In this document: positions 24,647-33,753 of the stretch, one piece after another
Layout: the number at the start of each line of letters is the position of its first letter
How positions within the stretch are numbered: position 1 is the stretch's first letter
Assembly (NCBI RefSeq): GCF_020819555.1
Contig: NZ_JAJHJB010000016.1
Span: 1 to 64,000, forward strand
Reading direction: 5' to 3'
Source: Pelosinus baikalensis
GTDB lineage: Bacteria > Bacillota > Negativicutes > DSM-13327
Length of the DNA: 64,000 bases
Translations under genes and position numbers: made by a program
Notes under the pieces: generated by a model
Database searches by the model: none
What the model saw: only the letters and a program-made list of their open reading frames with translations
Told to the model about the DNA's origin: nothing

Positions 24647-26374
24647 ATGAAGATTGGTCAAAAAATTTCATTGTCTTTAGCAGTAATTCTAGGTTTAATC
24701 GTAATTATGGGGATTTATTCTATATGGTCGTCTGATAGAATAAAAGATGGTGTTGGAGATATACAATCCAGTAATGCCAGAGCCATTATTTCAGCAAAGG
24801 CTGAAAATGAATATACTGGCGCAGTATTGGAGATCAGACGCTATATAGCAGATGGAGACGAAAAATATAGCAAGAACTTTGAGGACAAGTTAGGATCAGT
24901 CATTGAATTGGAAAAGCAGCTACTCAGTTTAACGCCCCAAGGAAAAAGAGCAGATGTAGAAAAACTAATTGATGATACAGAAAAGTATAAAAGTGGCGTA
25001 GTCACTAGGCTGATTCCTGTATTGCGGGAACAATATAAAGAAAAAACTGCTGGAAATCAGTTAAGGGCAAATGACCTATCTCAAACAAGTGGTATTATTA
25101 CTCGTGAATTGACTCCTTTTGCTCAAGCAATACAGCAAGCCCTTCATACCAGCGTTGAGGCCAACTCCAATGATGCAATTGCAGAAGTTAGTCAGGTCAA
25201 TCAAAAAGTATCGAGTGGTATTTATACCGCAATTGTATTAAGTATTGTTGCACTTGTATTTGGGGTCATACTCAGCATTTATTTAACGAAGCAGATTACT
25301 TCACCGATCAGCAAAATTACCAATGATATCGATCTCATGGCAGGTGGAATTTTTACAGGCAAAGATGACCCGACACTGAAAGCCAGAAGTGATGAATTTG
25401 GACATGTAGCAGATTCTCTTTCCAAAATGAAAATGAATTTGAAAGCTCTTATTGTAAATGTACAAGAAAAGACAGAACTGCTCGCTAGTTATTCTGAAGA
25501 ATTGTACGTTAGTGCAGAACAGTCTGCTCAGGCTTCTGGTCAGGTAGCTGATTCGATCATGAATGTGGTGGCAGGCACCGATAAACAGGCAAAATCCATC
25601 CATACCACTTTAGCTATAGTGGAAAAATCGGCAACGGATTCTAGGATGGTAGCTAGTAATGCGCAAAATACGGTTTCAACGTCCGATGCAGCTACTGCAG
25701 CTGCTGTAGAGGGCGAAAAGCTGATCACCTCAGCACAACGTCAAATGAATAGTATTGAAACTACAGTCGGAAGCTCAGCGCAAATCGTAGAAAAATTGGG
25801 CGAGCGCTCTAAACATATTGGACAAATCGTAGACACCATTACGGGAATTGCTGGGCAAACCAATCTTTTAGCACTCAATGCTGCGATTGAAGCGGCTCGT
25901 GCAGGAGAGCAGGGCCGGGGATTCGCCGTAGTGGCAGAAGAAGTACGAAAGCTGGCAGAGCAATCGGAAGATGCTGCCAAATTAATTGCACAATTAATTG
26001 GAGAGATCCAGCTTGAGACAGACCAAGCAGTTGTAGCCATGCATAGTGGCACAGAAGAGGTACGAATTGGTGGTAAAGTTGTAGCCGATGCTGGAATCGC
26101 CTTTCAGAACATTATACAACTTGTGAAAGTAATTACCACCGAAGTAACAGAAATCTCTAAATCAGGGGAAGATGTACTAGCCAGTAGTCAAAAGATTGTT
26201 GAAATCGTTCGTGAAATCAACGAAGTCACCCAAGACACGGCAGCGCAAACTCAGACTGTATCTGCTGCAACGGAGGAACAAACTGCGTCCATGGAAGAAA
26301 TAGCAGCTACTAGCCGTAGCCTTACTACTATGGCCGAAGAACTGCAAGTAGCAGCACATAAGTTTAAAATTTAA
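24647..26374 (+). CDS. methyl-accepting chemotaxis protein
   Basis: The 575-residue receptor has an N-terminal membrane segment (SLSLAVILGLIVIMGIYSIWSS, residues 8-29), a helical periplasmic ligand domain of about 155 residues (four-helix-bundle type), a second membrane segment near 190-210, a HAMP domain (KQITSPISKITNDIDLMAGG) and a long signalling coiled coil. The hairpin tip is complete: GIAGQTNLLALNAAIEAARAGEQGRGFAVVAEEVRKLAEQS. Several Glu/Gln pairs fit methylation sites. AAAGGAGG precedes ATG 24647. The ligand is unknown. Confidence 0.92.
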   Translation: MKIGQKISLSLAVILGLIVIMGIYSIWSSDRIKDGVGDIQSSNARAIISAKAENEYTGAVLEIRRYIADGDEKYSKNFEDKLGSVIELEKQLLSLTPQGKRADVEKLIDDTEKYKSGVVTRLIPVLREQYKEKTAGNQLRANDLSQTSGIITRELTPFAQAIQQALHTSVEANSNDAIAEVSQVNQKVSSGIYTAIVLSIVALVFGVILSIYLTKQITSPISKITNDIDLMAGGIFTGKDDPTLKARSDEFGHVADSLSKMKMNLKALIVNVQEKTELLASYSEELYVSAEQSAQASGQVADSIMNVVAGTDKQAKSIHTTLAIVEKSATDSRMVASNAQNTVSTSDAATAAAVEGEKLITSAQRQMNSIETTVGSSAQIVEKLGERSKHIGQIVDTITGIAGQTNLLALNAAIEAARAGEQGRGFAVVAEEVRKLAEQSEDAAKLIAQLIGEIQLETDQAVVAMHSGTEEVRIGGKVVADAGIAFQNIIQLVKVITTEVTEISKSGEDVLASSQKIVEIVREINEVTQDTAAQTQTVSAATEEQTASMEEIAATSRSLTTMAEELQVAAHKFKI

Positions 26375-26388
26375 GAGTACACATAATT

Positions 26389-26433
26389 AAAAAGTCTCTT
26401 GGTTCACATTGTGAATACCAAGAGACTTTTTAA
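26389..26433 (+). terminator. terminator of the chemotaxis receptor gene
   Basis: AAAAAGTCTCTTGG (26389-26402) pairs with CCAAGAGACTTTTT (26418-26431), ending in a T-run. Confidence 0.75.
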
Positions 26434-26467
26434 TGAGCTAGAATATTTGTAAAAGTGAGAAGGAACG

Positions 26468-26515
26468 ATTAACCGCAGAGGCGCAGAGGTGTTCTCTGCA
26501 TCTCTGCGGTTAAAA
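26468..26515. repeat. short copy of the palindromic intergenic repeat
   Basis: TTAACCGCAGAGGCGCAGAG is mirrored by CTCTGCATCTCTGCGGTTAA with almost no central spacer. It is the shortest copy of the seven-member family and lies between convergent genes. Confidence 0.7.
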
Positions 26516-26552
26516 ACGTTTTTCCTACGAACTTAGTCTTTAGATGCTTAAC

Positions 26553-26969
26553 TTATTTTTTCATGACAGTGGCTTTACCATCAATCACAATAGTTCCTTC
26601 TTGATTGGTAACGTAGGTTCTAAAAATCAAACGATTTTTTGCTTCAATTTTTTCGATCACTTCAACGGTAGCCGTTACGGTATCGCCAATTTTTACAGGA
26701 GCTTTGAAGGCTAATTCTTGACCCATATAAATCGTATTTGCACCAGGTAAGGTAGTGCCTAGAACTGCCGAAATGAAGCCTGCTGACAGCATACCGTGAG
26801 CAATACGTTCTTTAAACATGCTGGTTTTAGCAAACTCAGCATTCACATGTACGGGATTGAAATCCCCAGTTAGACCAGCAAATGTATATACATCATATTC
26901 TGTTACCGTTTTAGACATGCTGGCTTTGTCCCCAACTTGAATATCCACAAATTTTACGTCTTGTATCAT
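26553..26969 (-). CDS. MaoC-like (R)-specific enoyl-CoA hydratase
   Basis: The 138-residue protein is a single hot-dog domain with the hydratase signature TGDFNPVHVNAEFA near residues 34-47, where the Asp and His form the catalytic pair, and the continuation GMLSAGFISAVLGTTLPG. This is the PhaJ-like pattern for making (R)-3-hydroxyacyl-CoA from enoyl-CoA. It lies downstream of, and on the same strand as, a permease likely to carry hydroxybutyrate (132-base gap), so both may be read from the sigma-54 promoter at 28590-28606. This suggests use of the (R) isomer, complementing the (S)-type Hbd/Crt route. AGGGAGGG precedes its ATG. Confidence 0.85.
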   Translation of the reverse strand: MIQDVKFVDIQVGDKASMSKTVTEYDVYTFAGLTGDFNPVHVNAEFAKTSMFKERIAHGMLSAGFISAVLGTTLPGANTIYMGQELAFKAPVKIGDTVTATVEVIEKIEAKNRLIFRTYVTNQEGTIVIDGKATVMKK

Positions 26970-27101
26970 GAATAATACCCTCCCTTAATTGATTAGTATA
27001 CTCTCGGTAAGCAGCATATATAGCTTGTACCAGGCAAAAAATGAGCATTGCTATACTCGTCCTTTGCCGTCCTAAATGAGACTTTCCGAGAGACTTACTG
27101 A

Positions 27102-28499
27102 TTACAGTATTCCAGTAGTCGTATGAATCAAAATAATAACAAATACCATCAAGGTTTTGATAGCAGTTAGTACAAAAATATCGCCATAAGAGTCTTTATG
27201 AGTCATTCCGCAAACTGCAAGCAGAGTGATTACAGCACCATTATGAGGTAAAGTATCCATACCGCCGGAAGCCATAGATGCTACTCTGTGCAGAATTTCA
27301 GGAGACATGCCGATGGAATTTGCCCAGGCTAACCAATCTTTTGCCATTAAGTCCAGAGCGATGGACATACCACCAGAGGCTGAACCAGTGACACCAGCAA
27401 GAATATTTACCGTTACTGCTTCGGATACGAGAGGTGAACCGCCCACTTTAATACTCATTAACGCATTGGAAATATTTTTAAAACCGGAAAGGGAAGAAAT
27501 TACATTACCATAACCAACTTCAGATGCAGTGTTCATAATTGCTAACAAGGAACCAATGGCACCAGCGTTTAAGGATTTGGCTAATATGCCTTTACCTAGG
27601 TTATTGAAACCAAGAGCAATTGCTAGCAAGATACCACATACTAGGGCAATAATGAGTGACCAGATACTAATAACATTTTTAATGGAAGCGGCAGTTAAAG
27701 GAAGTTTCATTGCTTTAAAAGGTTCAAGCATATTGGGATCCCATGTGAAGACTTGTGTCATTACATAGTTTACAACTAATACTGTTAACAATGGCAGAAT
27801 CGCAACTTTAAAAGAAGGTAACTTAATTGCGGCTGAAGCCTCAGGCTCGTTTAATGTGTGTGCGCCATAGCCTTCGCCGCGGTCTGCAGCTTGTTTACGG
27901 CGACGTTCTAACCAGATCGTACCCAAGGCAAAGATCAGAGTACCGCCAATAAGACCTAAAATCGGTGCGGCATAAATATTGGTACCAAAAAAGTTAGTAG
28001 GGATCAAATTCTGGATTTGTGGAGTACCAGGCAAACAATCCATCGTTGCAGTAAAAGCTCCTAAGGCAATTGCAGCTGGTAATAATCTTTTAGGAATATC
28101 AGCTTCTTTAAATAATGCGGACGCAAAAGGATATACTGCAAACACGACTACGAATAAGCTTACGCCGCCATAGGTAAGTGCTGCGCCAGCTAAAACAACT
28201 GCTAAAATAGCACGATCTTTTCCTAAAGATTTCATAATAGTGTGAGCTATACCTTTTGCAAGGCCAGTGTCTTCCATAATTTTACCAAAGACAGCACCTA
28301 ATAAAAATACAGGGAAAAAGGATTTAATATACGTGACTGCTTTTGCCATAAATAGTTCTGTATAAGCTGGCATTAATGGTAGTCCAGACAGAGAGGCTGC
28401 TAACAAAGCAAACACAGGGGCAAACAGGATAACAGAAAAACCTCTATACGCAAAAAACATTAAAAGAAATAAACTTAAGATAATACCTACTACTTCCAA
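27102..28499 (-). CDS. GntP-family permease, probable 3-hydroxybutyrate transporter
   Basis: The 465-residue polytopic membrane protein has about 12 hydrophobic segments and the GntP/CitMHS-like blocks FFPVFLLGAVFGKIMEDTG, GGVSLFVVVFAVYPFA, MDCLPGTPQIQNLIPT, NTASEVGYGNVI and MASGGMDTLPHNGAVITLL. This subgroup is usually annotated as D-beta-hydroxybutyrate permease. Substrate is inferred from that, from the neighbouring MaoC hydratase, and from the adjacent sigma-54 activator. A sigma-54 promoter lies about 90 bases upstream on its strand. AGGAGGTCATC precedes the ATG. Confidence 0.82.
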   Translation of the reverse strand: MEVVGIILSLFLLMFFAYRGFSVILFAPVFALLAASLSGLPLMPAYTELFMAKAVTYIKSFFPVFLLGAVFGKIMEDTGLAKGIAHTIMKSLGKDRAILAVVLAGAALTYGGVSLFVVVFAVYPFASALFKEADIPKRLLPAAIALGAFTATMDCLPGTPQIQNLIPTNFFGTNIYAAPILGLIGGTLIFALGTIWLERRRKQAADRGEGYGAHTLNEPEASAAIKLPSFKVAILPLLTVLVVNYVMTQVFTWDPNMLEPFKAMKLPLTAASIKNVISIWSLIIALVCGILLAIALGFNNLGKGILAKSLNAGAIGSLLAIMNTASEVGYGNVISSLSGFKNISNALMSIKVGGSPLVSEAVTVNILAGVTGSASGGMSIALDLMAKDWLAWANSIGMSPEILHRVASMASGGMDTLPHNGAVITLLAVCGMTHKDSYGDIFVLTAIKTLMVFVIILIHTTTGIL

Positions 28500-28589
28500 A
28501 ATGATGACCTCCTCTATTTTAGTGTAATTATGAACCTAAAAGCAAGCTATTGTCTTGATAAGCCTCCTTTCGTTATATCTCTAAATATA

Positions 28590-28606
28590 TGCAAATTTTG
28601 TGCCAA
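28590..28606 (-). promoter_or_regulatory. sigma-54 promoter of the permease gene
   Basis: Read on the minus strand, TTGGCACAAAATTTGCA has GG and GC separated by exactly 10 bases and matches TGGCAC-N5-TTGCW at every defined position. It is about 91 bases from the permease start. The 514 bases between it and the activator gene at 29121 hold one repeat element (28812-28908) and no gene I can support; TATGTACA at 28675-28682 is a weak echo of the 16163 palindrome. Confidence 0.85.
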
Positions 28607-28811
28607 TTCAAATTAGGGTGAAAATTAGTAGTTTACTGTTTTTTAGATGAGTATCTGTATAGATATATAGACAGTATGTACAAGAAAAGAGACATATATT
28701 TAGAACATAATAAATAATAGCCTTCCCAAGAACCTCTCCTTTTATTCCAGAAGGATACAATTGCTGAAGTTACGTTAATAATTATAGAGGGAGGAAAAAG
28801 ATGAGATTTTC

Positions 28812-28908
28812 TGAACCACAAAGGCACAATGCCACTAATACGGCACACAAAGGACTGCACAAAGAATATAAATAAAACCCTTTGTGTCCTTTGCGTTTTT
28901 GTGGTTCA
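28812..28908. repeat. palindromic intergenic repeat, 'ACCACAAAGGCACAA' copy
   Basis: GAACCACAAAGGCACAATGC at the left mirrors TTTGTGTCC...TTTTTGTGGTTC at the right, with an inner 'TGCC...GGCACACAAAGG' unit. It is the same ~100-bp form as the copies at 33519, 38653 and 52822. Confidence 0.75.
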
Positions 28909-29120
28909 ATTCGTTTTATCCTTTAGTATTCTTCGCGTCTTCGCAGTTCAAAAGGTCTTATTTTTTTAAAAAGGACGCATTGGTGTTTTTCTTATTATAA
29001 CTAAAATATTGTAAATTACCTATTGTATTGATGATGTCTAAGAATGAGTACACCAATTAGCAGGAATAATAGAAGAAATGTCTAATGGCTTATTATATAG
29101 AAGACATTTGGAGGTGGGAA

Positions 29121-31211
29121 ATGCGTATACGGGATTTAATGAACATGAACGTAGTAACGGTGTTGCCTACTATGATGTTAAAGGAAGCTGCAGTCATTCT
29201 TAATAATGCTGGTGCAGACAAGGCACTAGTAGTTGATGATGATGGTAAATTAATCGGATTCATTAGCCAAAGAGGATTTATTAAGGCGGTAGCGATTAGT
29301 GAGATAGAGAATCTTTGTGTTCAAGATATTATGACGATGCGTGTCGTTCCTGTGCTATATACGAAGAGTGTTAGTGAATTAAAAGAAGAATTTACCTTGA
29401 ATGAATGCCCTTTTTTTCCAGTGGTAGATGGGGAAAATCGCCCAATCGGTATATTACACCAAAACGATGTAGTTACCTATTTATCAGACAGATCCTTGCT
29501 ATTAGTAGAGGAAACCCAAGCCATTATTCAATCTTTGTATAATGGTGTTACTGCAGTAAACGCTGAAGGAATTGTAACGTTATTCAATGCCGCTGCAGAA
29601 TTTATTACTGGATTAACAGCTGATGCCGTAATTGGACATCATGTGGATCATGTATTACCGAATACGAGGCTTAGCCGGGTATTAGAGACGGGTGAGACAG
29701 AAGTTAATCAGCAGCAAACCATTGGTAATTGCACGATTATTACGACTCGGTCGCCAATTTTAAATGGTAATAAAGTGATTGGAGCAGTGGCTGTTTTTCA
29801 AAATATTACAGAATTGCAGACCGTTGCTGTTGAATTGGAGAATGTAAAGAATTTAAAGAGTACCTTAGAGTCTGCAATTGAGAGCTTCTTTGAGGGAATT
29901 GTAATTGTAGATCGGAGTGGTAAAATCACAATGATTAATCAATCCTATTGTGATTTTCTCGGAATCGAAAGGGAAAGGGTGATTGGTCAGCATGTGGTTG
30001 ACGTGATTCCCAATACGCGTATGCATGTGGTTGCCCAAGATGGTAAAGCCGAAATTACAGAAATCCAAAGGATAAACGACCATAATTGTGTAGTAACTCG
30101 TATTCCCATTGTAAAAGATGGTGAAACAGTTGGGGCGGTAGGAAAAGTTGTATTTAAAGATGTGAAAGATTTAAAAATATTATCAAACAAGCTCAATAAA
30201 CTAGAATTTGAGCTAGAGTATTATAAGGAAGAGCTGCGCAAAGCCTATGGAGGTAAATATACCTTTGACAGTATTATTGGGACGAGTGAGAAAATGCAAT
30301 GGATGAAGACCATTGCGATGAAGGCCGCTAAAGGAAATTCTACAGTACTAATATTAGGAGAAAGTGGTACCGGAAAAGAAGTATTCGCCCAATCCATTCA
30401 TAATGGAAGTATCCGCAATAATGGTCCTTTTATTAAAGTGAATTGTGCAGCCCTCCCAGAAAACCTGTTGGAAACAGAATTATTTGGCTATGATGAAGGA
30501 GCCTTCACAGGGGCAAAAAAAGGTGGGAAACCAGGTAAGTTTGAATTAGCGAATCGGGGGACGATCTTCTTGGATGAAATTGGCGATATGCCAATTTCCA
30601 TGCAGGTTAAATTGTTGCGTGTGCTCCAGGAGCGAGAGTTTGAACGGGTCGGGGGAACCAAGACGATAAAGCTGGATCTGCGGGTGATTGCTGCTACCAA
30701 TCGAGATTTGACGAAAATGATTGAGAAAGGTGAGTTTCGTCAAGATTTATATTATCGCCTGGATATTATCTCTTTGGCCATTCCTCCATTGCGGGAACGT
30801 ACGGAAGATATACCCGCGTTATGTGACATGCTGTTAAAAAAGATTAACAAGCGGGTGCAGCATGACGTTGAAGGAATCGCAGCAGCAACATTAAAACTAT
30901 TAATGGCTTATAAATGGCCAGGCAATGTTCGCGAGTTGGAAAATGTGTTAGAAAGAGCATTGAATTTGATGGATGACCATGAAGTGTTAATCGCACCTGA
31001 ACATTTACCTCCCATAGTAAAGAAGGTGAATAAAGAAAGCGAACCCATTGAAGTTTCCGATAATTTGGCTGAGATGCTGGATGATACAGAAAAGCAGGCA
31101 ATTTTAAAGGTATTAGAAGAAGCCGGCGGTAACAAGAGTAAAGCGGCGAAAATTTTGGGAATTCATCGATCTGGATTTTATCAAAAGTTACAGAAACATA
31201 ACATAAAATAA
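29121..31211 (+). CDS. sigma-54-dependent activator with CBS pair and two PAS domains
   Basis: The 696-residue protein starts with two CBS repeats (residues 1 to about 120: MRIRDLMNMNVVTVLPTMML and VQDIMTMRVVPVLYTKSVSE), then two PAS domains (about 135-250 and 255-370), a AAA+ domain with GESGTGKE (about 413) and the sigma-54 contact loop GAFTGA (about 460), and a Fis-type helix-turn-helix (NKSKAAKILGIHRSGFYQKL, 670-690). CBS domains usually sense adenylates or CoA-type ligands and PAS domains small molecules. GGAGG at 29110-29114 selects ATG 29121 over 29085. It is divergent from the sigma-54-driven permease and near the sigma-54-driven C4 operon, so it probably activates both. Confidence 0.92.
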   Translation: MRIRDLMNMNVVTVLPTMMLKEAAVILNNAGADKALVVDDDGKLIGFISQRGFIKAVAISEIENLCVQDIMTMRVVPVLYTKSVSELKEEFTLNECPFFPVVDGENRPIGILHQNDVVTYLSDRSLLLVEETQAIIQSLYNGVTAVNAEGIVTLFNAAAEFITGLTADAVIGHHVDHVLPNTRLSRVLETGETEVNQQQTIGNCTIITTRSPILNGNKVIGAVAVFQNITELQTVAVELENVKNLKSTLESAIESFFEGIVIVDRSGKITMINQSYCDFLGIERERVIGQHVVDVIPNTRMHVVAQDGKAEITEIQRINDHNCVVTRIPIVKDGETVGAVGKVVFKDVKDLKILSNKLNKLEFELEYYKEELRKAYGGKYTFDSIIGTSEKMQWMKTIAMKAAKGNSTVLILGESGTGKEVFAQSIHNGSIRNNGPFIKVNCAALPENLLETELFGYDEGAFTGAKKGGKPGKFELANRGTIFLDEIGDMPISMQVKLLRVLQEREFERVGGTKTIKLDLRVIAATNRDLTKMIEKGEFRQDLYYRLDIISLAIPPLRERTEDIPALCDMLLKKINKRVQHDVEGIAAATLKLLMAYKWPGNVRELENVLERALNLMDDHEVLIAPEHLPPIVKKVNKESEPIEVSDNLAEMLDDTEKQAILKVLEEAGGNKSKAAKILGIHRSGFYQKLQKHNIK

Positions 31212-31249
31212 GATGGTTTATGATTTACACAAAAAGATTAATAAAAAAG

Positions 31250-31278
31250 TTGACATGATGAAAATATAATGTTATAAT
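31250..31278 (+). promoter_or_regulatory. consensus sigma-A promoter with leader hairpin
   Basis: TTGACA (31250-31255) and TATAAT (31273-31278) are separated by 17 bp, a perfect consensus. About 27 bases downstream AGCCGTCA (31305-31312) pairs with TGACGGCT (31317-31324), followed by TATATTTATA. The leader then runs about 240 further bases before the small ORF. No known riboswitch class is recognised; the hairpin could give a short transcript or protect the mRNA 5' end. Confidence 0.7.
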
Positions 31279-31567
31279 AGCAAAGATCAATATCGAAAGC
31301 TAAGAGCCGTCATATTTGACGGCTTATATTTATATAGAAATTGCAAAAGTAATCGAGTATGTTCTGGCAAAGCAATACAAAAAGTCGATTGTAAAAAATG
31401 ATTGGTAGATTAGAGTTGTTCTCCTTTAAAAAAGAGTAATCATAAATCCTGTCTCTGCATATCCTATAAAGTAGTGGTAATGTTGATTAAGTACATAGTG
31501 GGCGAATTTACAAGGTGTGTTGTATATGATTACCGCTATAGTTTATAGGTTATTAGGGAGGATTCAA

Positions 31568-31774
31568 ATGAGAATAGAACAGCGTATCCAGCAGCTTTAT
31601 AAGAAGTTGTTAAAACTAGGATATTATCCATTTCAAGTACAAAGTATTATACACTTTGCAATTGGCAAGAGCGATGTAGAGGCAGCAACTGCTGCTGATA
31701 AAATTAAAGTTGTTAATATCTTGGAAGACTATGAAAAATTAGCATATAATTTTTCTCTTGCATATAGTAAATAA
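31568..31774 (+). CDS. small hypothetical protein, possibly RecX-like helical
   Basis: The 68-residue product MRIEQRIQQLYKKLLKLGYYPFQVQSIIHFAIGKSDVEAATAADKIKVV... is soluble and helical with no Cys. I recognise no firm family. GGGAGG at 31556-31561 precedes ATG 31568 by 6 bases, and a terminator follows immediately, so it is a single-gene unit with a strong promoter. The longer frame from 31517 lacks a ribosome binding site. High promoter quality suggests an abundant small protein; function unknown, and the RecX thought rests only on helical spacing. Confidence 0.55.
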   Translation: MRIEQRIQQLYKKLLKLGYYPFQVQSIIHFAIGKSDVEAATAADKIKVVNILEDYEKLAYNFSLAYSK

Positions 31775-31776
31775 GT

Positions 31777-31805
31777 AAATAAAGAGCCTAGTAGGCTCTT
31801 TATTT
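31777..31805 (+). terminator. terminator after the 68-residue ORF
   Basis: AAATAAAGAGCCTA (31777-31790) and TAGGCTCTTTATTT (31792-31805) form a perfect 14-bp stem with a U-rich 3' arm. Confidence 0.8.
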
Positions 31806-31864
31806 CTGTCAATTTTAAATAAGTAGATTTTAAGTACCATTAAAAAAGGAAGGCTGGTAAAAAT

Positions 31865-33457
31865 ATGATTAGTACAAGTGGTTTGACGTTACGGTATGGA
31901 AAAAGGGCATTGTTTGAGGATGTCAATATAAAATTCACGCCAGGCAATTGTTATGGATTAATTGGTGCCAACGGTACAGGAAAATCGACTTTCTTAAAAA
32001 TATTATCAGGTGAAATTGAACCAAATTCTGGTGAAGTTATTATTTCATCTGGAGAACGCCTAGCCGTTTTGAAACAGGATCATTATGAATTTGATGAATT
32101 TGATGTACTGAAAACAGTTATTATGGGACATGCTAGACTTTTTGAAATTATGGAAGCAAAAGAAGTATTATATGCGAAAGCCGATTTTACCGACGAAGAT
32201 GGTATAAAGGTTGGCGAATTAGAAGGTGAATTTGCCGAACTCAACGGCTGGGATGCGGAAACGGAAGCAGCCCGCATGTTGACTGGTTTAGGAATTGGTG
32301 AAGAGCTACATACCAAATTAATGAAAGATTTAAGTGGTAATGAAAAGGTTCGGGTATTGTTAGCCCAAGCTTTATTTGGCTCTCCGGACATTTTGCTGCT
32401 GGATGAACCGACAAATCATCTAGATGTAGAATCCATTCGCTGGTTGGAAGAGTTTCTGTATAACTTTGATAACACGGTTATCGTGGTATCTCATGACCGT
32501 CATTTCTTAAATAAAGTTTGTACTCATATTGCCGATATTGATTTTAGCCAAATCCAGCTGTATGTAGGTAATTATGATTTTTGGCAGCAGTCAAGTGAAC
32601 TGGCATTGAAAATGGCTAAAGAAGCCAATAAGAAGACTGAAGAAAAAATGAAAGATCTGCAAAGCTTTATCCAGCGTTTTAGTGCGAATGCTTCCAAATC
32701 AAAACAAGCAACGTCACGTAGAAAACAATTGGATAAGTTGACATTAGAAGATATTAAGCCATCATCCCGTAAATATCCTTATATCGCTTTTAAACCGGAC
32801 CGAGAAGCAGGAGATCAACTATTAACCGTTGAGAATCTTTGCAAAACCATTGATGGGGAAAAAGTGCTGAATAATGTTAGCTTCGTTGTTGCAAAGGCAG
32901 ATAAAATTGCTTTTGTTGGTGCTAACAGCTTGGCGAAGACCACATTATTTAAAATCTTAATGGGTGAAATGGAAGCAGACAGTGGTGAATTTAAATGGGG
33001 TGTCACTACTTCTCAGGCTTATTTCCCAAGGGATAATGCGGAGTATTTTAATAGTACATTAAATCTGGTAGATTGGCTCAGACAATTTTCTCGGGACCCG
33101 GACGAAACTTTTGTTCGAGGATTCTTAGGTCGTATGTTATTTTCCGGTGAGGAAAGTCAAAAAGCTGCCAATGTATTATCCGGTGGTGAAAAAGTACGGT
33201 GCATGCTGTCTAAAATGATGCTGAGCGGCGCCAATGTACTGATTTTTGATGAGCCGACAAATCACTTGGATTTGGAGTCTATCACTTCATTGAATAATGG
33301 TTTAATCAGCTTTGAGGGGACCATGTTATTTGTTGCTCATGACCATGAGTTTGTGCAAACCATTGCCAACCGTATTATTGAAATTACGGAAGATGGTATC
33401 ATTGACAAACGTATGACCTATGATGAATACTTGGAAACCGTGGCAACTAGAAAATAA
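31865..33457 (+). CDS. ABC-F family ATPase (YkpA/YbiT type)
   Basis: The 530-residue soluble protein has two ABC ATPase domains and no membrane part, the ABC-F arrangement of ribosome-associated translation factors. Domain 1 has Walker A GANGTGKS (about 34-41), signature LSGNEKVRVLLAQ and Walker B LLLDEPTNHLD. The linker is charged and helical (KKTEEKMKDLQSFIQRFSANASKSKQ). Domain 2 has an atypical Walker A, GANSLAKTT near 352, with signature LSGGEKVRCML and LIFDEPTNHLD. The 'NxxAKTT' form is, as far as I recall, typical of the YkpA subgroup. Role is inferred as translation rescue or regulation, not drug export. Confidence 0.85.
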   Translation: MISTSGLTLRYGKRALFEDVNIKFTPGNCYGLIGANGTGKSTFLKILSGEIEPNSGEVIISSGERLAVLKQDHYEFDEFDVLKTVIMGHARLFEIMEAKEVLYAKADFTDEDGIKVGELEGEFAELNGWDAETEAARMLTGLGIGEELHTKLMKDLSGNEKVRVLLAQALFGSPDILLLDEPTNHLDVESIRWLEEFLYNFDNTVIVVSHDRHFLNKVCTHIADIDFSQIQLYVGNYDFWQQSSELALKMAKEANKKTEEKMKDLQSFIQRFSANASKSKQATSRRKQLDKLTLEDIKPSSRKYPYIAFKPDREAGDQLLTVENLCKTIDGEKVLNNVSFVVAKADKIAFVGANSLAKTTLFKILMGEMEADSGEFKWGVTTSQAYFPRDNAEYFNSTLNLVDWLRQFSRDPDETFVRGFLGRMLFSGEESQKAANVLSGGEKVRCMLSKMMLSGANVLIFDEPTNHLDLESITSLNNGLISFEGTMLFVAHDHEFVQTIANRIIEITEDGIIDKRMTYDEYLETVATRK

Positions 33458-33470
33458 GAATCATTATACA

Positions 33471-33504
33471 GCACGCACTTCACTTGTGAGGTGCGTGTTT
33501 TTTT
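33471..33504 (+). terminator. terminator of the ABC-F gene
   Basis: GCACGCACTTCAC (33471-33483) pairs with GTGAGGTGCGTG (33486-33497), followed by seven T residues. Confidence 0.8.
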
Positions 33505-33518
33505 GGTATAAGATTTTA

Positions 33519-33619
33519 TGAACCGCAAAGGCGCAATGCCGCCGCTCGCGGCACACAAAGGAGAACACAAAAAAGTTATAAATAGATCCCTTTGTGTCCT
33601 TTGCGTCTTTGTGGTTCAA
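33519..33619. repeat. palindromic intergenic repeat, copy with inner hairpin
   Basis: GAACCGCAAAGGCGCAATGC on the left mirrors CCTTTGCGTCTTTGTGGTTC on the right; an inner GCCGCTCGCGGC makes a second hairpin. It is one of the ~100-bp copies. Confidence 0.75.
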
Positions 33620-33753
33620 TTCGTTTTATATGTTTTAAAGTAGTATTTTTCTGATAAAATGGATATTGTAATTGTTTTTTACATAAAGTATATACTATAT
33701 AGATAGTAAGAATTTCTAAAACAGTATAGCTTTAACAGCAGGAGGATATTAGG

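Noticed and set aside
28633..28860. 75-codon minus-strand frame upstream of the permease
   Set aside because: Overlaps a palindromic repeat and has no recognisable protein features or conserved start.
31279..31567. Known riboswitch (GEMM, purine, cobalamin, T-box) in the leader of the 68-residue ORF
   Set aside because: None of the core motifs of these classes could be found; only one simple hairpin is clear.
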